A stretch of 64,000 bases of DNA from Duganella sp. Root1480D1 (GTDB lineage Bacteria; Pseudomonadota; Gammaproteobacteria; Burkholderiales; Burkholderiaceae_D). The notes beneath the pieces were generated by a model. It ran no database searches and had not been told where the DNA came from. It saw nothing but the letters and a program-made list of their open reading frames with translations. Location: the NCBI RefSeq assembly GCF_001427305.1, contig NZ_LMFZ01000048.1, forward strand, positions 1,355-65,354, written 5' to 3'. Numbering within the stretch: the stretch's first letter is position 1; each line of letters starts with the position of its first letter. Shown here piece by piece: positions 16,401 through 24,135 of this stretch. The translations under genes were made by a program, and so were the position numbers.

Positions 16401-18149
16401 ATGAAACAGATTGTCGCAGCACTCGCCATCGCAGCAGCCTTCAGTTCTCCATCCTTCGCAGCAGCCAAGCCCGGTAGTGCCGATGCCCGTTTCACCGCCA
16501 TCCACAAGGCGGAATGGAAATGGCGCCTGCAACAGCGCCTGGAAGACGATGAGGACGATGTGCGCGGCGTTGAGAGCCGCCTGCCGAACGTCAGCCTCGC
16601 GGTGCAGGTGGAGCGCCAGAAAAAATGGGAAGACACGCTGCGCCAACTCGAAAGCATCAAGCCCGAACAGCTTTCGAACAAGGAGCGCATCAACTACCAG
16701 GTGTACCGTGCGCAGGTCGCCGCGCTGCTGGATAACCAGCGCTTCCGCGAATACGAAAAGCCGCTGAACGCCGACTCTTCGTTCTGGGGCAACCTGGCGG
16801 GCGAAGCGCGCAAATCCTTCCGCACTGCGGAAGACTACCGCAATTACGTGGCGCAATTGAACGACGTGCCGCGCTACTTCAGCGAAGAGATCACCAATAT
16901 GCGCGCCGGCCTGGCGCGCGGCTTCACGCCGCCCAAGGTCACGCTGGAAGGCCGCGACAAGTCGATTACCTCGGTCACCGACGCCAAGCCGGAAGACGTG
17001 GTGTTCTTCAAGCCGTTCAAGGAAATGCCGAACGTGATCCCGGCCGCCGAGCAGCAAGCCCTGAAAGCTGAAGGCTTGAAAGCGATCCGCGAGAAAGTGA
17101 TCCCGGCGCACGCCGAGCTGCTGAAATTCATGCGCGAGGAATACGTCCCGAAAGCCAAGGAAGCGCTGGCCGCTGAAAGCTACCCGGACGGCAAAGCGTA
17201 TTACCAGTCAAAGATTGTTGAATTCACGACCACCACGCTGAGCGCCGACCAGATCCATCAGATCGGCCTGGACGAGATGGCGAAGATCCGCGCCGAGATG
17301 CAGGACGTGATGAAGCAGGTTGGCTTCAAGGGCGACCTGCCGGCTTTCCTGCAATTCCTGCGCACCGACCCGCAGTTCTATGCCAGGACGCCGGAAGAAC
17401 TGCTGATGCGCGCGGCATGGATCGCCAAGAAGTTCGACGGCAAGGTCGCCGACTATTTCGGCCGCCTGCCGCGCAGCCGCTTCGCCATCATCCCGGTGGC
17501 GCCGGAGATTGCGCCGTTCTACACCTCGGGCCGCGGCGGCCCTGGCGGTTACTGGGTCAACACCTATAACTTGCCGGCCCGCCCGTTGTATTCGCTGCCG
17601 GCGCTGACCTTGCATGAATCGGCGCCGGGTCACGCTTTCCAGATGCCGATCGCGCTGGAGCAGAAGGGCCGCCCGCCGTTCCGCAACGCCTACATCTCCG
17701 CATACGGCGAGGGCTGGGCGCTGTATTCCGAACGCCTGGGCAGCGAGATGGGCATCTACGAGACGCCGTATGAAGTGTTCGGCATGTTGAGCTACCAGGC
17801 CTGGCGCGCATCGCGCCTGGTGGTGGACACCGGCGTGCACGCCAAAGGCTGGACCCGCGAGCAGGCGCAGCAGTACCTGATGGAGAATACGGCGCTGTCT
17901 TCGCACGAAGTCATGACCGAAGTGGATCGCTATATTTCATGGCCGGGCCAGGCGCTGTCTTACTACCTGGGCGAGATGGCGATCTTTGAAGCGCGCAAGA
18001 AGGCGGAAAAAGCCTTGGGCAGCAAGTTCGACATCCGCGCCTTCCACGACACCATCCTGGAGCTGGGTTCGGTGCCGCTGCCGGTGCTGCAGGCGCGCAT
18101 CGACGAATTCATCGCCAGCGGCGGCAAGAGCCCTTATCCGAAGGAATAA
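16401..18149 (+). CDS. DUF885 family exported metallopeptidase-like protein
   Basis: Start ATG at 16401 after CGGGAG. The 582-residue product has a signal peptide (KQIVAALAIAAAFSSPSFAAA) and the DUF885 fold, a gluzincin-like alpha-helical peptidase. The HESAPGH motif (H405, E406, H411) and YGEGWALYSE (about 432-441) give the zinc site and second Glu; TSGRGGPGGYWVNTYNL is also conserved. It likely acts as a periplasmic carboxypeptidase or dipeptidase. Substrate unknown. No operon partner: the gap to the next gene is about 70 bases. Confidence 0.88.
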   Translation: MKQIVAALAIAAAFSSPSFAAAKPGSADARFTAIHKAEWKWRLQQRLEDDEDDVRGVESRLPNVSLAVQVERQKKWEDTLRQLESIKPEQLSNKERINYQVYRAQVAALLDNQRFREYEKPLNADSSFWGNLAGEARKSFRTAEDYRNYVAQLNDVPRYFSEEITNMRAGLARGFTPPKVTLEGRDKSITSVTDAKPEDVVFFKPFKEMPNVIPAAEQQALKAEGLKAIREKVIPAHAELLKFMREEYVPKAKEALAAESYPDGKAYYQSKIVEFTTTTLSADQIHQIGLDEMAKIRAEMQDVMKQVGFKGDLPAFLQFLRTDPQFYARTPEELLMRAAWIAKKFDGKVADYFGRLPRSRFAIIPVAPEIAPFYTSGRGGPGGYWVNTYNLPARPLYSLPALTLHESAPGHAFQMPIALEQKGRPPFRNAYISAYGEGWALYSERLGSEMGIYETPYEVFGMLSYQAWRASRLVVDTGVHAKGWTREQAQQYLMENTALSSHEVMTEVDRYISWPGQALSYYLGEMAIFEARKKAEKALGSKFDIRAFHDTILELGSVPLPVLQARIDEFIASGGKSPYPKE

Positions 18150-18218
18150 GCGCACCTGTGTGGTGCATTGCCTTATGCTGGTGCAAAAAAAGTGAGAGAA
18201 TCACTTGAAAATACTGGC

Positions 18219-18491
18219 ATGAGTCTTGCAGATATAGGTCACATGACTGATCGCACTACACTGACCGTAACAAACCAGGGGAACCGTCCTATCCAGGTCG
18301 GCTCCCATTTCCACTTTTTTGAAGTCGATTCGGCGCTGCAGTTCGAGCGCTGGAAGGCGTATGGCATGCGGCTCGATATCGCGCCGGGAACGGCGCTGCG
18401 CTTCGAGCCGGGCAAGGCGCACACCATCACGCTGGTGCGCCTTGAGGGGGATGCGGAAGTGGCCGGCTTCAGTGCTGGCGCAAGACGATAG
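18219..18491 (+). CDS. orphan urease beta-subunit-like protein
   Basis: The sequence LTVTNQGNRPIQVGSHFHFFE followed by MRLDIAPGTALRFEPGKAHTITLVRL is unmistakably the urease beta (UreB, PF00699) fold, which in urease is a structural subunit without catalytic residues. It is 90 residues from the ATG at 18219; ATGs at 18168 and 18243 are alternatives and none has a strong ribosome site. No ureA, ureC or accessory genes lie within 18 kb on the left or 45 kb on the right, so it cannot be part of a local urease operon. The C-terminus (VAGFSAGARR) departs from urease. It overlaps the end of the convergent acyltransferase by 23 bases. Confidence 0.8.
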   Translation: MSLADIGHMTDRTTLTVTNQGNRPIQVGSHFHFFEVDSALQFERWKAYGMRLDIAPGTALRFEPGKAHTITLVRLEGDAEVAGFSAGARR

Positions 18492-19071
18492 GCGCCATCA
18501 GTTCGGGATGCCTGCCGAGGTGGCCTTCGAAACCGGCGCGAATGGCCGCCATATCTGTTTCTTCGTCGCCGGTCATCCACACGTGCTCTGTCATGCCCAG
18601 GGTCTTGTTCGGGTAATCGATATACACCAGCACCAGCGGCACCTTGGCGGCCAGCGCCAGTTGGTAGAAGCCGCTTTTCCAGTAAGGCTTGTAGCCGCGC
18701 GTGCCTTCCGGCGTGATGCCGACCCAGTACCAGTCTTCCTTCAGCATGGCATCGGCCTGGGCCTGGATCAGGCCTTGCGGCGCACTGCGGTCAACCGGTG
18801 CGCCGCCCAGGTAATAGAACCAGCGGCCCAGCAGCGGGATCTTGAACAGGCTGTGCTTGGCCAGCCAGCGGAATGGCAGGTTCAGCGCCCATTTGCCGAG
18901 CAGCCCGATGATGAAATCCCAGTTCGAGGTATGTGGGTACACCACAGCGATGCCGCGCGGTTCCGGCAGCGGCTTGAACTTCATCTGCCAGCCGAATGCA
19001 TGCAACAGGCGTAAGGCGACGCGCTGCTTTAGTGTTGGCAGTTTGTCCGCCTCTAGCTTATAGTAATTCAT
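18469..19071 (-). CDS. 1-acylglycerol-3-phosphate acyltransferase-like protein (PlsC family)
   Basis: The 200-residue protein carries the HX4D catalytic motif as HTSNWD (residues 47-52), the binding motif GAPVDRS and the PEGTR motif (about 121-125) of glycerolipid acyltransferases. It is shorter than PlsC and lacks clear membrane helices, like the soluble 'acyltransferase family' members of Burkholderiales that may act on lysophospholipids or ornithine lipids. It faces away from the sigma-54 regulator, with about 110 bases between the two starts. Confidence 0.85.
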   Translation of the reverse strand: MNYYKLEADKLPTLKQRVALRLLHAFGWQMKFKPLPEPRGIAVVYPHTSNWDFIIGLLGKWALNLPFRWLAKHSLFKIPLLGRWFYYLGGAPVDRSAPQGLIQAQADAMLKEDWYWVGITPEGTRGYKPYWKSGFYQLALAAKVPLVLVYIDYPNKTLGMTEHVWMTGDEETDMAAIRAGFEGHLGRHPELMAPIVLRQH

Positions 19072-19180
19072 GCCTTCCCCATTGTTTTATTGGCACCATT
19101 AATTGTTAGTTACCTTTGGTGCCGAAAAATTGTGCGGCGGTATTCTATCCCGCCGGTCCTCCGGGCAGCAAGGTGAAATT

Positions 19181-20524
19181 ATGACAAGGCAAGTCTTGTG
19201 CGTCGCCGCTACAACGGCAGCGCTGCCGGCGGCTTTGCTTGCCGCCGAACTGACGTTCGATGTCTGCCATGTGGCCGGCCTGGCCGAGGCAGCGGCGGCC
19301 TTGCGCGAACAGCACTTCCCGGTCGGCTTGCTGGTGCTCGATCACTGGGACGGCCCGCTCACTGAACTCGACCATTTCCTGCGCCGTCACAGCGGCCTGC
19401 GTTGGGTCGCCGTATTCCTGCCGCAGGCGCTGGAAGAAGCGGCTTTCCGCCAACTGGTGCACGATCACTGCGTCGATTTCCACACTTGGCCGCTGGACGC
19501 GGCGCGCCTCAGCCATACGCTGGGACATGCGCTTGGGCTGGCGGCACTTGCCGGGCTGGGGCATTTGCCGGAAGAGTGCCAGTCGATGCGGCTGACCGGG
19601 CGCAGCACAGCCATTACGCTGCTGCGCCAGCAGGTACTGAAAGTAGCCGGCGCCGACGCGCCGGTGCTGATCTGGGGCGAAAGCGGCACCGGCAAGGAGC
19701 TTGTGGCGCGCGCGATACATGAGCATTCGGGCCGCAGCGGCGGGCCCTTCGTGCCCATCAATTGCGGCGCGATCCCGGCCTCGCTGGTGCAATCCGAACT
19801 GTTCGGCTATGAGAAGGGCGCCTTTACCGGCGCCGGTCCCGGCAAATGCGGGCTGATCGAGTCGGCCAGCGGCGGTTCCATTTTCCTGGACGAAATCGGC
19901 GATCTGCCGCTGGAGCTGCAAGCCAACCTGCTGCGCTTCCTTCAGGAGAAAACCATTTACCGCGTGGGCGGGACGCGCAGTGTGCCGGTCGACGCACGGG
20001 TGATCGCGGCTTCGCACGTCAAGCTGAGCGAAGCGGTCGAACGCGGCCTGTTCCGGGAAGATTTGTTCTACCGGCTGAATGTCCTGACCCTGCAAGTGCC
20101 GGCCTTGCGCGAACGGCGCGACGACGTTGTGGCGCTCGCGCACGAAGTCTTCCACAGTTACGCCACCGAGCGTGCGCGCCGCGTGCGCGGCTTCAGCAAC
20201 AGCGCCCTGCGGGCCCTGCGTGCGCACGACTGGCCCGGCAATGTGCGCGAATTGCTGAACCGCGTGCGGCGCGCGGCCGTGATGGCCGATGGGGCCTTGA
20301 TCCACCCGCATGACCTCGAACTGGATGGGCTCGATAGCACCGCCGCTGCCGAAGACCTTGTCACTACGCGTGCCAGTGCTGAACGGATGGCGCTGCAAGG
20401 ACGGATCGATGCCGGCCACAGCATTACCTCGGTGGCGCGCGAACTTGGCGTGTCGCGCATGACGCTTTACCGGCTGATGGCCAAGCATGGCATCCAGCGT
20501 CCTGCGCGGGGCGGCGAAGATTGA
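19181..20524 (+). CDS. sigma-54-dependent enhancer-binding activator
   Basis: Start ATG at 19181 with AAGGTG. The 447-residue protein has an N-terminal receiver-like domain (1-130) that lacks the usual phospho-Asp context (LVLDHWDGPL is the nearest), as in VpsR/FleQ-type activators. The AAA+ domain runs 135-375 (Walker A GESGTGKE at 166-173, GAFTGA at 213-218 for sigma-54 contact, Walker B FLDEIGDL), and a Fis-type HTH ends it (SITSVARELGVSRMTLYRLM). It should activate the adjacent operon, which has a sigma-54 promoter and an inverted repeat in the 265-base gap. A c-di-GMP input is possible by analogy with VpsR/FleQ, not shown. Confidence 0.92.
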   Translation: MTRQVLCVAATTAALPAALLAAELTFDVCHVAGLAEAAAALREQHFPVGLLVLDHWDGPLTELDHFLRRHSGLRWVAVFLPQALEEAAFRQLVHDHCVDFHTWPLDAARLSHTLGHALGLAALAGLGHLPEECQSMRLTGRSTAITLLRQQVLKVAGADAPVLIWGESGTGKELVARAIHEHSGRSGGPFVPINCGAIPASLVQSELFGYEKGAFTGAGPGKCGLIESASGGSIFLDEIGDLPLELQANLLRFLQEKTIYRVGGTRSVPVDARVIAASHVKLSEAVERGLFREDLFYRLNVLTLQVPALRERRDDVVALAHEVFHSYATERARRVRGFSNSALRALRAHDWPGNVRELLNRVRRAAVMADGALIHPHDLELDGLDSTAAAEDLVTTRASAERMALQGRIDAGHSITSVARELGVSRMTLYRLMAKHGIQRPARGGED

Positions 20525-20620
20525 GGCTGCGAACAGCCGAGTAACAAAGATGTGACATTGCTGCGCCGCGTTTTTCTCCCCTTATCTCCTATGGTGGTAG
20601 GCAGGGCGTGGCTCCAGGCC

Positions 20621-20638
20621 TGTCACAGTTGCGTGACA
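20621..20638. promoter_or_regulatory. candidate upstream activator site for the sigma-54 regulator
   Basis: TGTCAC-AGTTGC-GTGACA is a perfect inverted repeat with 6-bp arms, centred about 85 bases before the -24 box. Another GTGACA half-site lies at 20552-20557. Distance and symmetry match a Fis-HTH activator dimer site. Confidence 0.6.
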
Positions 20639-20713
20639 AACTGGCCTCCGTGATGCATGCCACTTGCTGCGCCGCCGCACCAAAGTCGAGCAATTTCAAC
20701 AGCTTAGTGAAGG

Positions 20714-20729
20714 TGGCATCAAGCTTGCG
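20714..20729 (+). promoter_or_regulatory. sigma-54 (-24/-12) promoter of the surface-fibre operon
   Basis: TGGCA (20714-20718), six bases, TTGC (20725-20728): the invariant GG and GC are exactly 10 bases apart and 9 of the 9 core positions match the RpoN consensus. Transcription should start near 20740, about 50 bases before the ATG at 20790. Confidence 0.75.
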
Positions 20730-20789
20730 ATATCGGTTCTGGCCCCAGCTTTGCGGGCGCTTGAAGAACACGACATCAGCGAGGACGAG

Positions 20790-22586
20790 ATGAAGAAAAC
20801 ATTGCTTGCAGCAGCCATCGCACTGGCGATGGGTAGTGCATTCGCGCAGGAGACTCCGCCGCCCAACGTGAGCCAGGCCGGGCCGGGCGCCCAGGCCAAC
20901 GACAATTCCACGGCCACCCAGGACAGCAGCCAGGCCAATGCCAACAACAACAGTAGCGGTGCGGCCGATGCGGCCGCCATCGGCGCCGCAGCAGCCAACA
21001 ACGGCGCGACGGCGACATCATCAATGACCAATGCCTTCAATACTTCGACGGCGACCGCCGTCAGCACCCTGACCGGCACGGTCACCAATAACACCATCAA
21101 CAATATCGGCAATGTAGCCAGCAATGGCGGCAATGCCAATGGCGGTGCGGGCGCCGGCGCGATTGCCGGCGGCGCAGCTGGCGGCAATGCGAACGGCAGC
21201 GGCGGCGCGGGCGGCATGTCCAGCGGCGGCGCCGGCGCGGCAGGTGCGGCTGGCGGCGTGGCATTCAATGGCAGCGCCCTCGGCGGGAATGGCAGCGGTG
21301 GCGGCGGATCGGGCGGGGCAGCGACTGCCGGCGCTGGAACTGGCGGCACCACCGGTGCTGGCGGCCTGGCTGCCGGTGCTGCGAGCGGCCGCGGTGGCGA
21401 CGGTGCGCGCGGCGGTGAGGGCGGCGCAGGTGGTGCGGGCGGCGCAGTCGTGGCAGGCGCAGGCGGCGCCGGCGGTGCCGGCGGTGCGGCTGCGGGCGGC
21501 GCTGGCGGCCTGGTTGGAACTGCCGGCAGCGGTGCCGGCGGCGCCACTGGCGCTGCCACCGGTGCCCGCGGCGGCGACGGCGGCGCAACAGGTGCTGCCA
21601 GCGGCGGTGCGGGCGGGGCAGGCGGGGCAGGCGGGGCAGCAGGCGCCGGCGGCCTGGCTGGCGCGACTGGCAGTGTTGCGACCGGCGCGTCGACCTCGAC
21701 GCAATCTTCGGCTGGCGGCGCAGCGTCAAGCGGCAGCGCCGGTTCCAGCAATACCGCGTCGAACGGCACCAGCGGCACCGAGCCGCTGACCATCCCCGGC
21801 ATGGGCGACCAGAACAGCACTGGCGGCACCACCGGCACGGCCGACGGCCGCTCGGCCAATACCGGCAACGCCTCGACTTCCGGCGCCGGCACCAGTGGCG
21901 CTGGCGGCACCGGCGGCGCGGGCGGTGGCGGCGGTGCCGGTGCGGCTGGCGGCAGCGGCGCGGCAGCCAGCAATACCGCAGGCAATGGCGCTGCTGGCGG
22001 GGCCAATAGTTCGGGCGCCGGCGGCGGCAGCGGCGCGGTGGCGGCAACTGGCGGTGCGGGAGCGGCCGGCACCGGCGGCGCCGGCGGCGGCGGGGCGGCG
22101 GGCGGTAATGGCACCAGCACCGGCGGCGCGGGTGCGGCCGGCGGTGCGGGCGGGAATGGCGGCTCCAGCGGCATGGCAAGCAATACCGCTGGTTCGAGCG
22201 GCGGGGCCACCGGCGGTACGGGCGGCGCAGCGACGGGCGGCGCTGGTAGCGGTGCGGCCGGCACCGGAGGGGCTGCGACCAACGGCAGTGCCACGGCAGG
22301 CGACGGCGGTGCGGGCGGCGCCGGCGGCGGCGGCAATGTAGCTGGCGCGGGCGGCGATGGCGGCACCAATACCGCAGGCAATGCGACCGGCGGCAATGCC
22401 ACGGGCGGCAATGGCGGGGCTGGCGGCAGCAACAGCGTTACTGCCGGCACCTTCGACATGTCGAACACCATGAGCGGCGTCGGGCAGTCGGCGGCGGGCA
22501 TCATGGTGATCAGCCAGAACAACGGCATGTCCTCGCTGGTGCAGCAGAGTGTGAACGTGCAGGCCAACCTGGCCGTGGGTAAATAA
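20790..22586 (+). CDS. secreted Gly/Ala-rich repetitive protein, putative fibre (functional amyloid-like) subunit
   Basis: ATG at 20790 with GAGGA; 598 residues. A signal peptide (MKKTLLAAAIALAMGSAFAQ) is followed by an Asn/Gln/Ser-rich segment (21-110, many NN, QA, NT pairs), then about 420 residues almost entirely Gly and Ala with punctuating SNTAG/NTGN blocks, and a distinct C-terminus (GQSAAGIMVISQNNGMSSLV then QQSVNVQANL). The QNNG..SLVQQSVNVQANL end resembles minor-curlin and Fap-type subunits. No Cys and almost no aromatic residues. It heads an operon with a C39 peptidase and a beta-barrel pore, so I infer an extracellular polymer that is exported through that pore. Its body does not look like known FapC repeats. 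Confidence 0.78.
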   Translation: MKKTLLAAAIALAMGSAFAQETPPPNVSQAGPGAQANDNSTATQDSSQANANNNSSGAADAAAIGAAAANNGATATSSMTNAFNTSTATAVSTLTGTVTNNTINNIGNVASNGGNANGGAGAGAIAGGAAGGNANGSGGAGGMSSGGAGAAGAAGGVAFNGSALGGNGSGGGGSGGAATAGAGTGGTTGAGGLAAGAASGRGGDGARGGEGGAGGAGGAVVAGAGGAGGAGGAAAGGAGGLVGTAGSGAGGATGAATGARGGDGGATGAASGGAGGAGGAGGAAGAGGLAGATGSVATGASTSTQSSAGGAASSGSAGSSNTASNGTSGTEPLTIPGMGDQNSTGGTTGTADGRSANTGNASTSGAGTSGAGGTGGAGGGGGAGAAGGSGAAASNTAGNGAAGGANSSGAGGGSGAVAATGGAGAAGTGGAGGGGAAGGNGTSTGGAGAAGGAGGNGGSSGMASNTAGSSGGATGGTGGAATGGAGSGAAGTGGAATNGSATAGDGGAGGAGGGGNVAGAGGDGGTNTAGNATGGNATGGNGGAGGSNSVTAGTFDMSNTMSGVGQSAAGIMVISQNNGMSSLVQQSVNVQANLAVGK

Positions 22587-22599
22587 CCCGCGCGGCATC

Positions 22600-23028
22600 A
22601 TGCGAAGCTTAGGCAGGCCAGTGCTAGTCCTGGCCCTGAGCGCCGCAGTGGCGCCGGGTCTGGCGGCAGCGTCCCCTTGGGTGGGCGCGCTGCCGCTTGG
22701 CCCGCTGTCTGCCGCGGCCGGCCCGCCCCCGCCCGAATCGCGGCCCGAATCGCGGCTCGCGCCCGTGGTTCCGCAGGTGGCAGGCAATGAGCGCCCCGCG
22801 CAGGATGAGCGCCTTGAACAGATGCGCGGCGGCAGCGATGCGCCGTGGAGCGATATGAAGCTGGCCGGCACCGTGGCTAACAACAGTGCGGTGAACGTCG
22901 TTACCGGTGCCAATATCGTAACTGACGGTGCGTTCAGCAACGCGTCGGGCATGCCGATGGTGATCCAGAACTCGGGCGCCAACGTGTTGATCCAGAATGC
23001 AACCATCGTCAACGTGCAGATCAAATGA
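22600..23028 (+). CDS. small exported fibre-associated protein with LEQMRGG motif
   Basis: The 142-residue protein has a signal peptide (LVLALSAAVAPGLAAA), a Pro-rich region (41-60), the motif RLEQMRGG at 71-78, and a C-terminal part (85-142) of alternating strands: NNSAVNVVTGANIV, then PMVIQNSGANVLIQNATIVN. That last stretch shares its QN-x-G/A-x-x-x-L-I/V-Q pattern with the end of the large Gly/Ala protein. It begins 13 bases after it, and its stop overlaps the peptidase start (ATGA). I infer a minor subunit or nucleator that is cut after the double glycine by the C39 peptidase. Confidence 0.75.
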   Translation: MRSLGRPVLVLALSAAVAPGLAAASPWVGALPLGPLSAAAGPPPPESRPESRLAPVVPQVAGNERPAQDERLEQMRGGSDAPWSDMKLAGTVANNSAVNVVTGANIVTDGAFSNASGMPMVIQNSGANVLIQNATIVNVQIK

Positions 23029-23693
23029 GAGGCCTCATCAGCGTTCTGGCATTGCTGCCGGCATTTGCCGTGCAGGCCGCCGACTTTGCAGCCGGCGGCG
23101 CCAGTTTTATGGTGCCGGTGACCAGCCTGAAAGAGGCACGCTTCCGCACGACGGTGCGGCAGCAATACGATTTCAGTTGTGGCTCTGCGGCCTTGGCGAC
23201 CTTGCTCAGCCACCACTACGACTTTCCGGTCACGGAACAGGAAATCTTCCGTGACATGTTCGTGCGCGGCGACCAGCCGCGCATCCGGCGCGAGGGCTTT
23301 TCCTTGCTGGACATGAAGCGCTATCTGGCCACGCGCGGCTTCACGGCGGACGGCTTCGAGCAGGCGCTGGACAAGCTGGCCCAGGCTGGATTGCCGGCGA
23401 TCGTGCTAGTGGCCGATAACGGCTATCGCCACTTCGTGGTGATCAAGGGCGTGCAGGGCGAGCGGGTGCTGATCGGGGATCCGGCCGGCGGCACGCGCGC
23501 CTTGTCGCGCCAGGGCTTTGAAGCGATCTGGCAGAACCGCCTGCTGTTCGTGATCCATGGGCGGCCCGGCAAGCCGCACTTCAATGAAGCGGCGGACTGG
23601 CGCGTGGCGCCGCAGGCGCTGCTGTCGGAGGGCATTGTGCGCGACAGCCTGCGCGATGTGACACTGCCAAAGCTGGGCGCCAGTGATTTTTGA
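23025..23693 (+). CDS. C39 family cysteine peptidase, FapD-like
   Basis: The 222-residue protein has a signal peptide (SVLALLPAFAVQA) and one C39 domain: catalytic Cys in QYDFSCGSAALATLL (about residue 53), His in GYRHFVVIKG and Asp in IGDPAGG. There is no ABC transporter part, so this is the stand-alone periplasmic form known from fap operons (FapD). C39 enzymes cut after double glycine, and both small neighbours carry an LEQxRGG motif. It overlaps the upstream gene by 4 bases and is 12 bases from the next. Confidence 0.88.
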   Translation: MRGLISVLALLPAFAVQAADFAAGGASFMVPVTSLKEARFRTTVRQQYDFSCGSAALATLLSHHYDFPVTEQEIFRDMFVRGDQPRIRREGFSLLDMKRYLATRGFTADGFEQALDKLAQAGLPAIVLVADNGYRHFVVIKGVQGERVLIGDPAGGTRALSRQGFEAIWQNRLLFVIHGRPGKPHFNEAADWRVAPQALLSEGIVRDSLRDVTLPKLGASDF

Positions 23694-23705
23694 GAGGAGG
23701 TCGGC

Positions 23706-24125
23706 ATGAAGCGAGGAATCGGCGCAGGTGCGTGCTGGTGGCTGGTGTTGGCGATGCCTGCCATGGCACAGGGCCCGCCTGAGGGCTGGGCTCCCGCGCC
23801 TGACGCGCAATTGGAACAAGCCCGTGGCGGTTTTGAGAACGCCAGCGGCTTGCTGGTAGCGCTGGGCGTCGAGCGCATGGTCGAAGTGAATGGCGTGGTG
23901 GTGGCGCGCAACCGCGTGGAGCTGGCCGACGTGGCGCGCTTGGCCAATTCGCCCGAGGCGGGTGCGGCCCTGGCGCCAATACTGGTGCAGAACAATGCGA
24001 ACGGACAGTTGATCCGCAGCCTGACCACGATCGACCTGACGGTCAATGCGCTGTCGACCCTGAAAGGACTGAACCTGGAGGGCAACCTGCGCCAGGCATT
24101 AACCAACGTCATTGTGCCCCGCTAG
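23706..24125 (+). CDS. small exported fibre-associated protein with LEQARGG motif
   Basis: A strong AGGAGG site precedes the ATG. The 139-residue product has a signal peptide (WWLVLAMPAMAQG), then QLEQARGG at 35-42, matching the motif in the 142-residue protein. The rest (45-139) is beta-rich (MVEVNGVVVARNRVEL, PILVQNNANGQLIRSLTTID) and again has the QNN..GQLI pattern. It probably is a second minor subunit or a FapA/FapE-like chaperone. The following gene starts 10 bases after its stop. Confidence 0.75.
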   Translation: MKRGIGAGACWWLVLAMPAMAQGPPEGWAPAPDAQLEQARGGFENASGLLVALGVERMVEVNGVVVARNRVELADVARLANSPEAGAALAPILVQNNANGQLIRSLTTIDLTVNALSTLKGLNLEGNLRQALTNVIVPR

Positions 24126-24135
24126 GGAGGGAACG

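Noticed and set aside
21120..22430. Repetitive DNA considered as a CRISPR array or minisatellite
   Set aside because: Repeats are irregular, in frame and protein-coding; there are no equal-length spacers or cas genes.
20696..22567. Long Pro/Ala-rich frame on the minus strand opposite the Gly/Ala fibre gene
   Set aside because: GGC/GCC repeats are open in several frames on both strands. The plus frame has a signal peptide, ribosome site and sigma-54 promoter; the minus frame has none.
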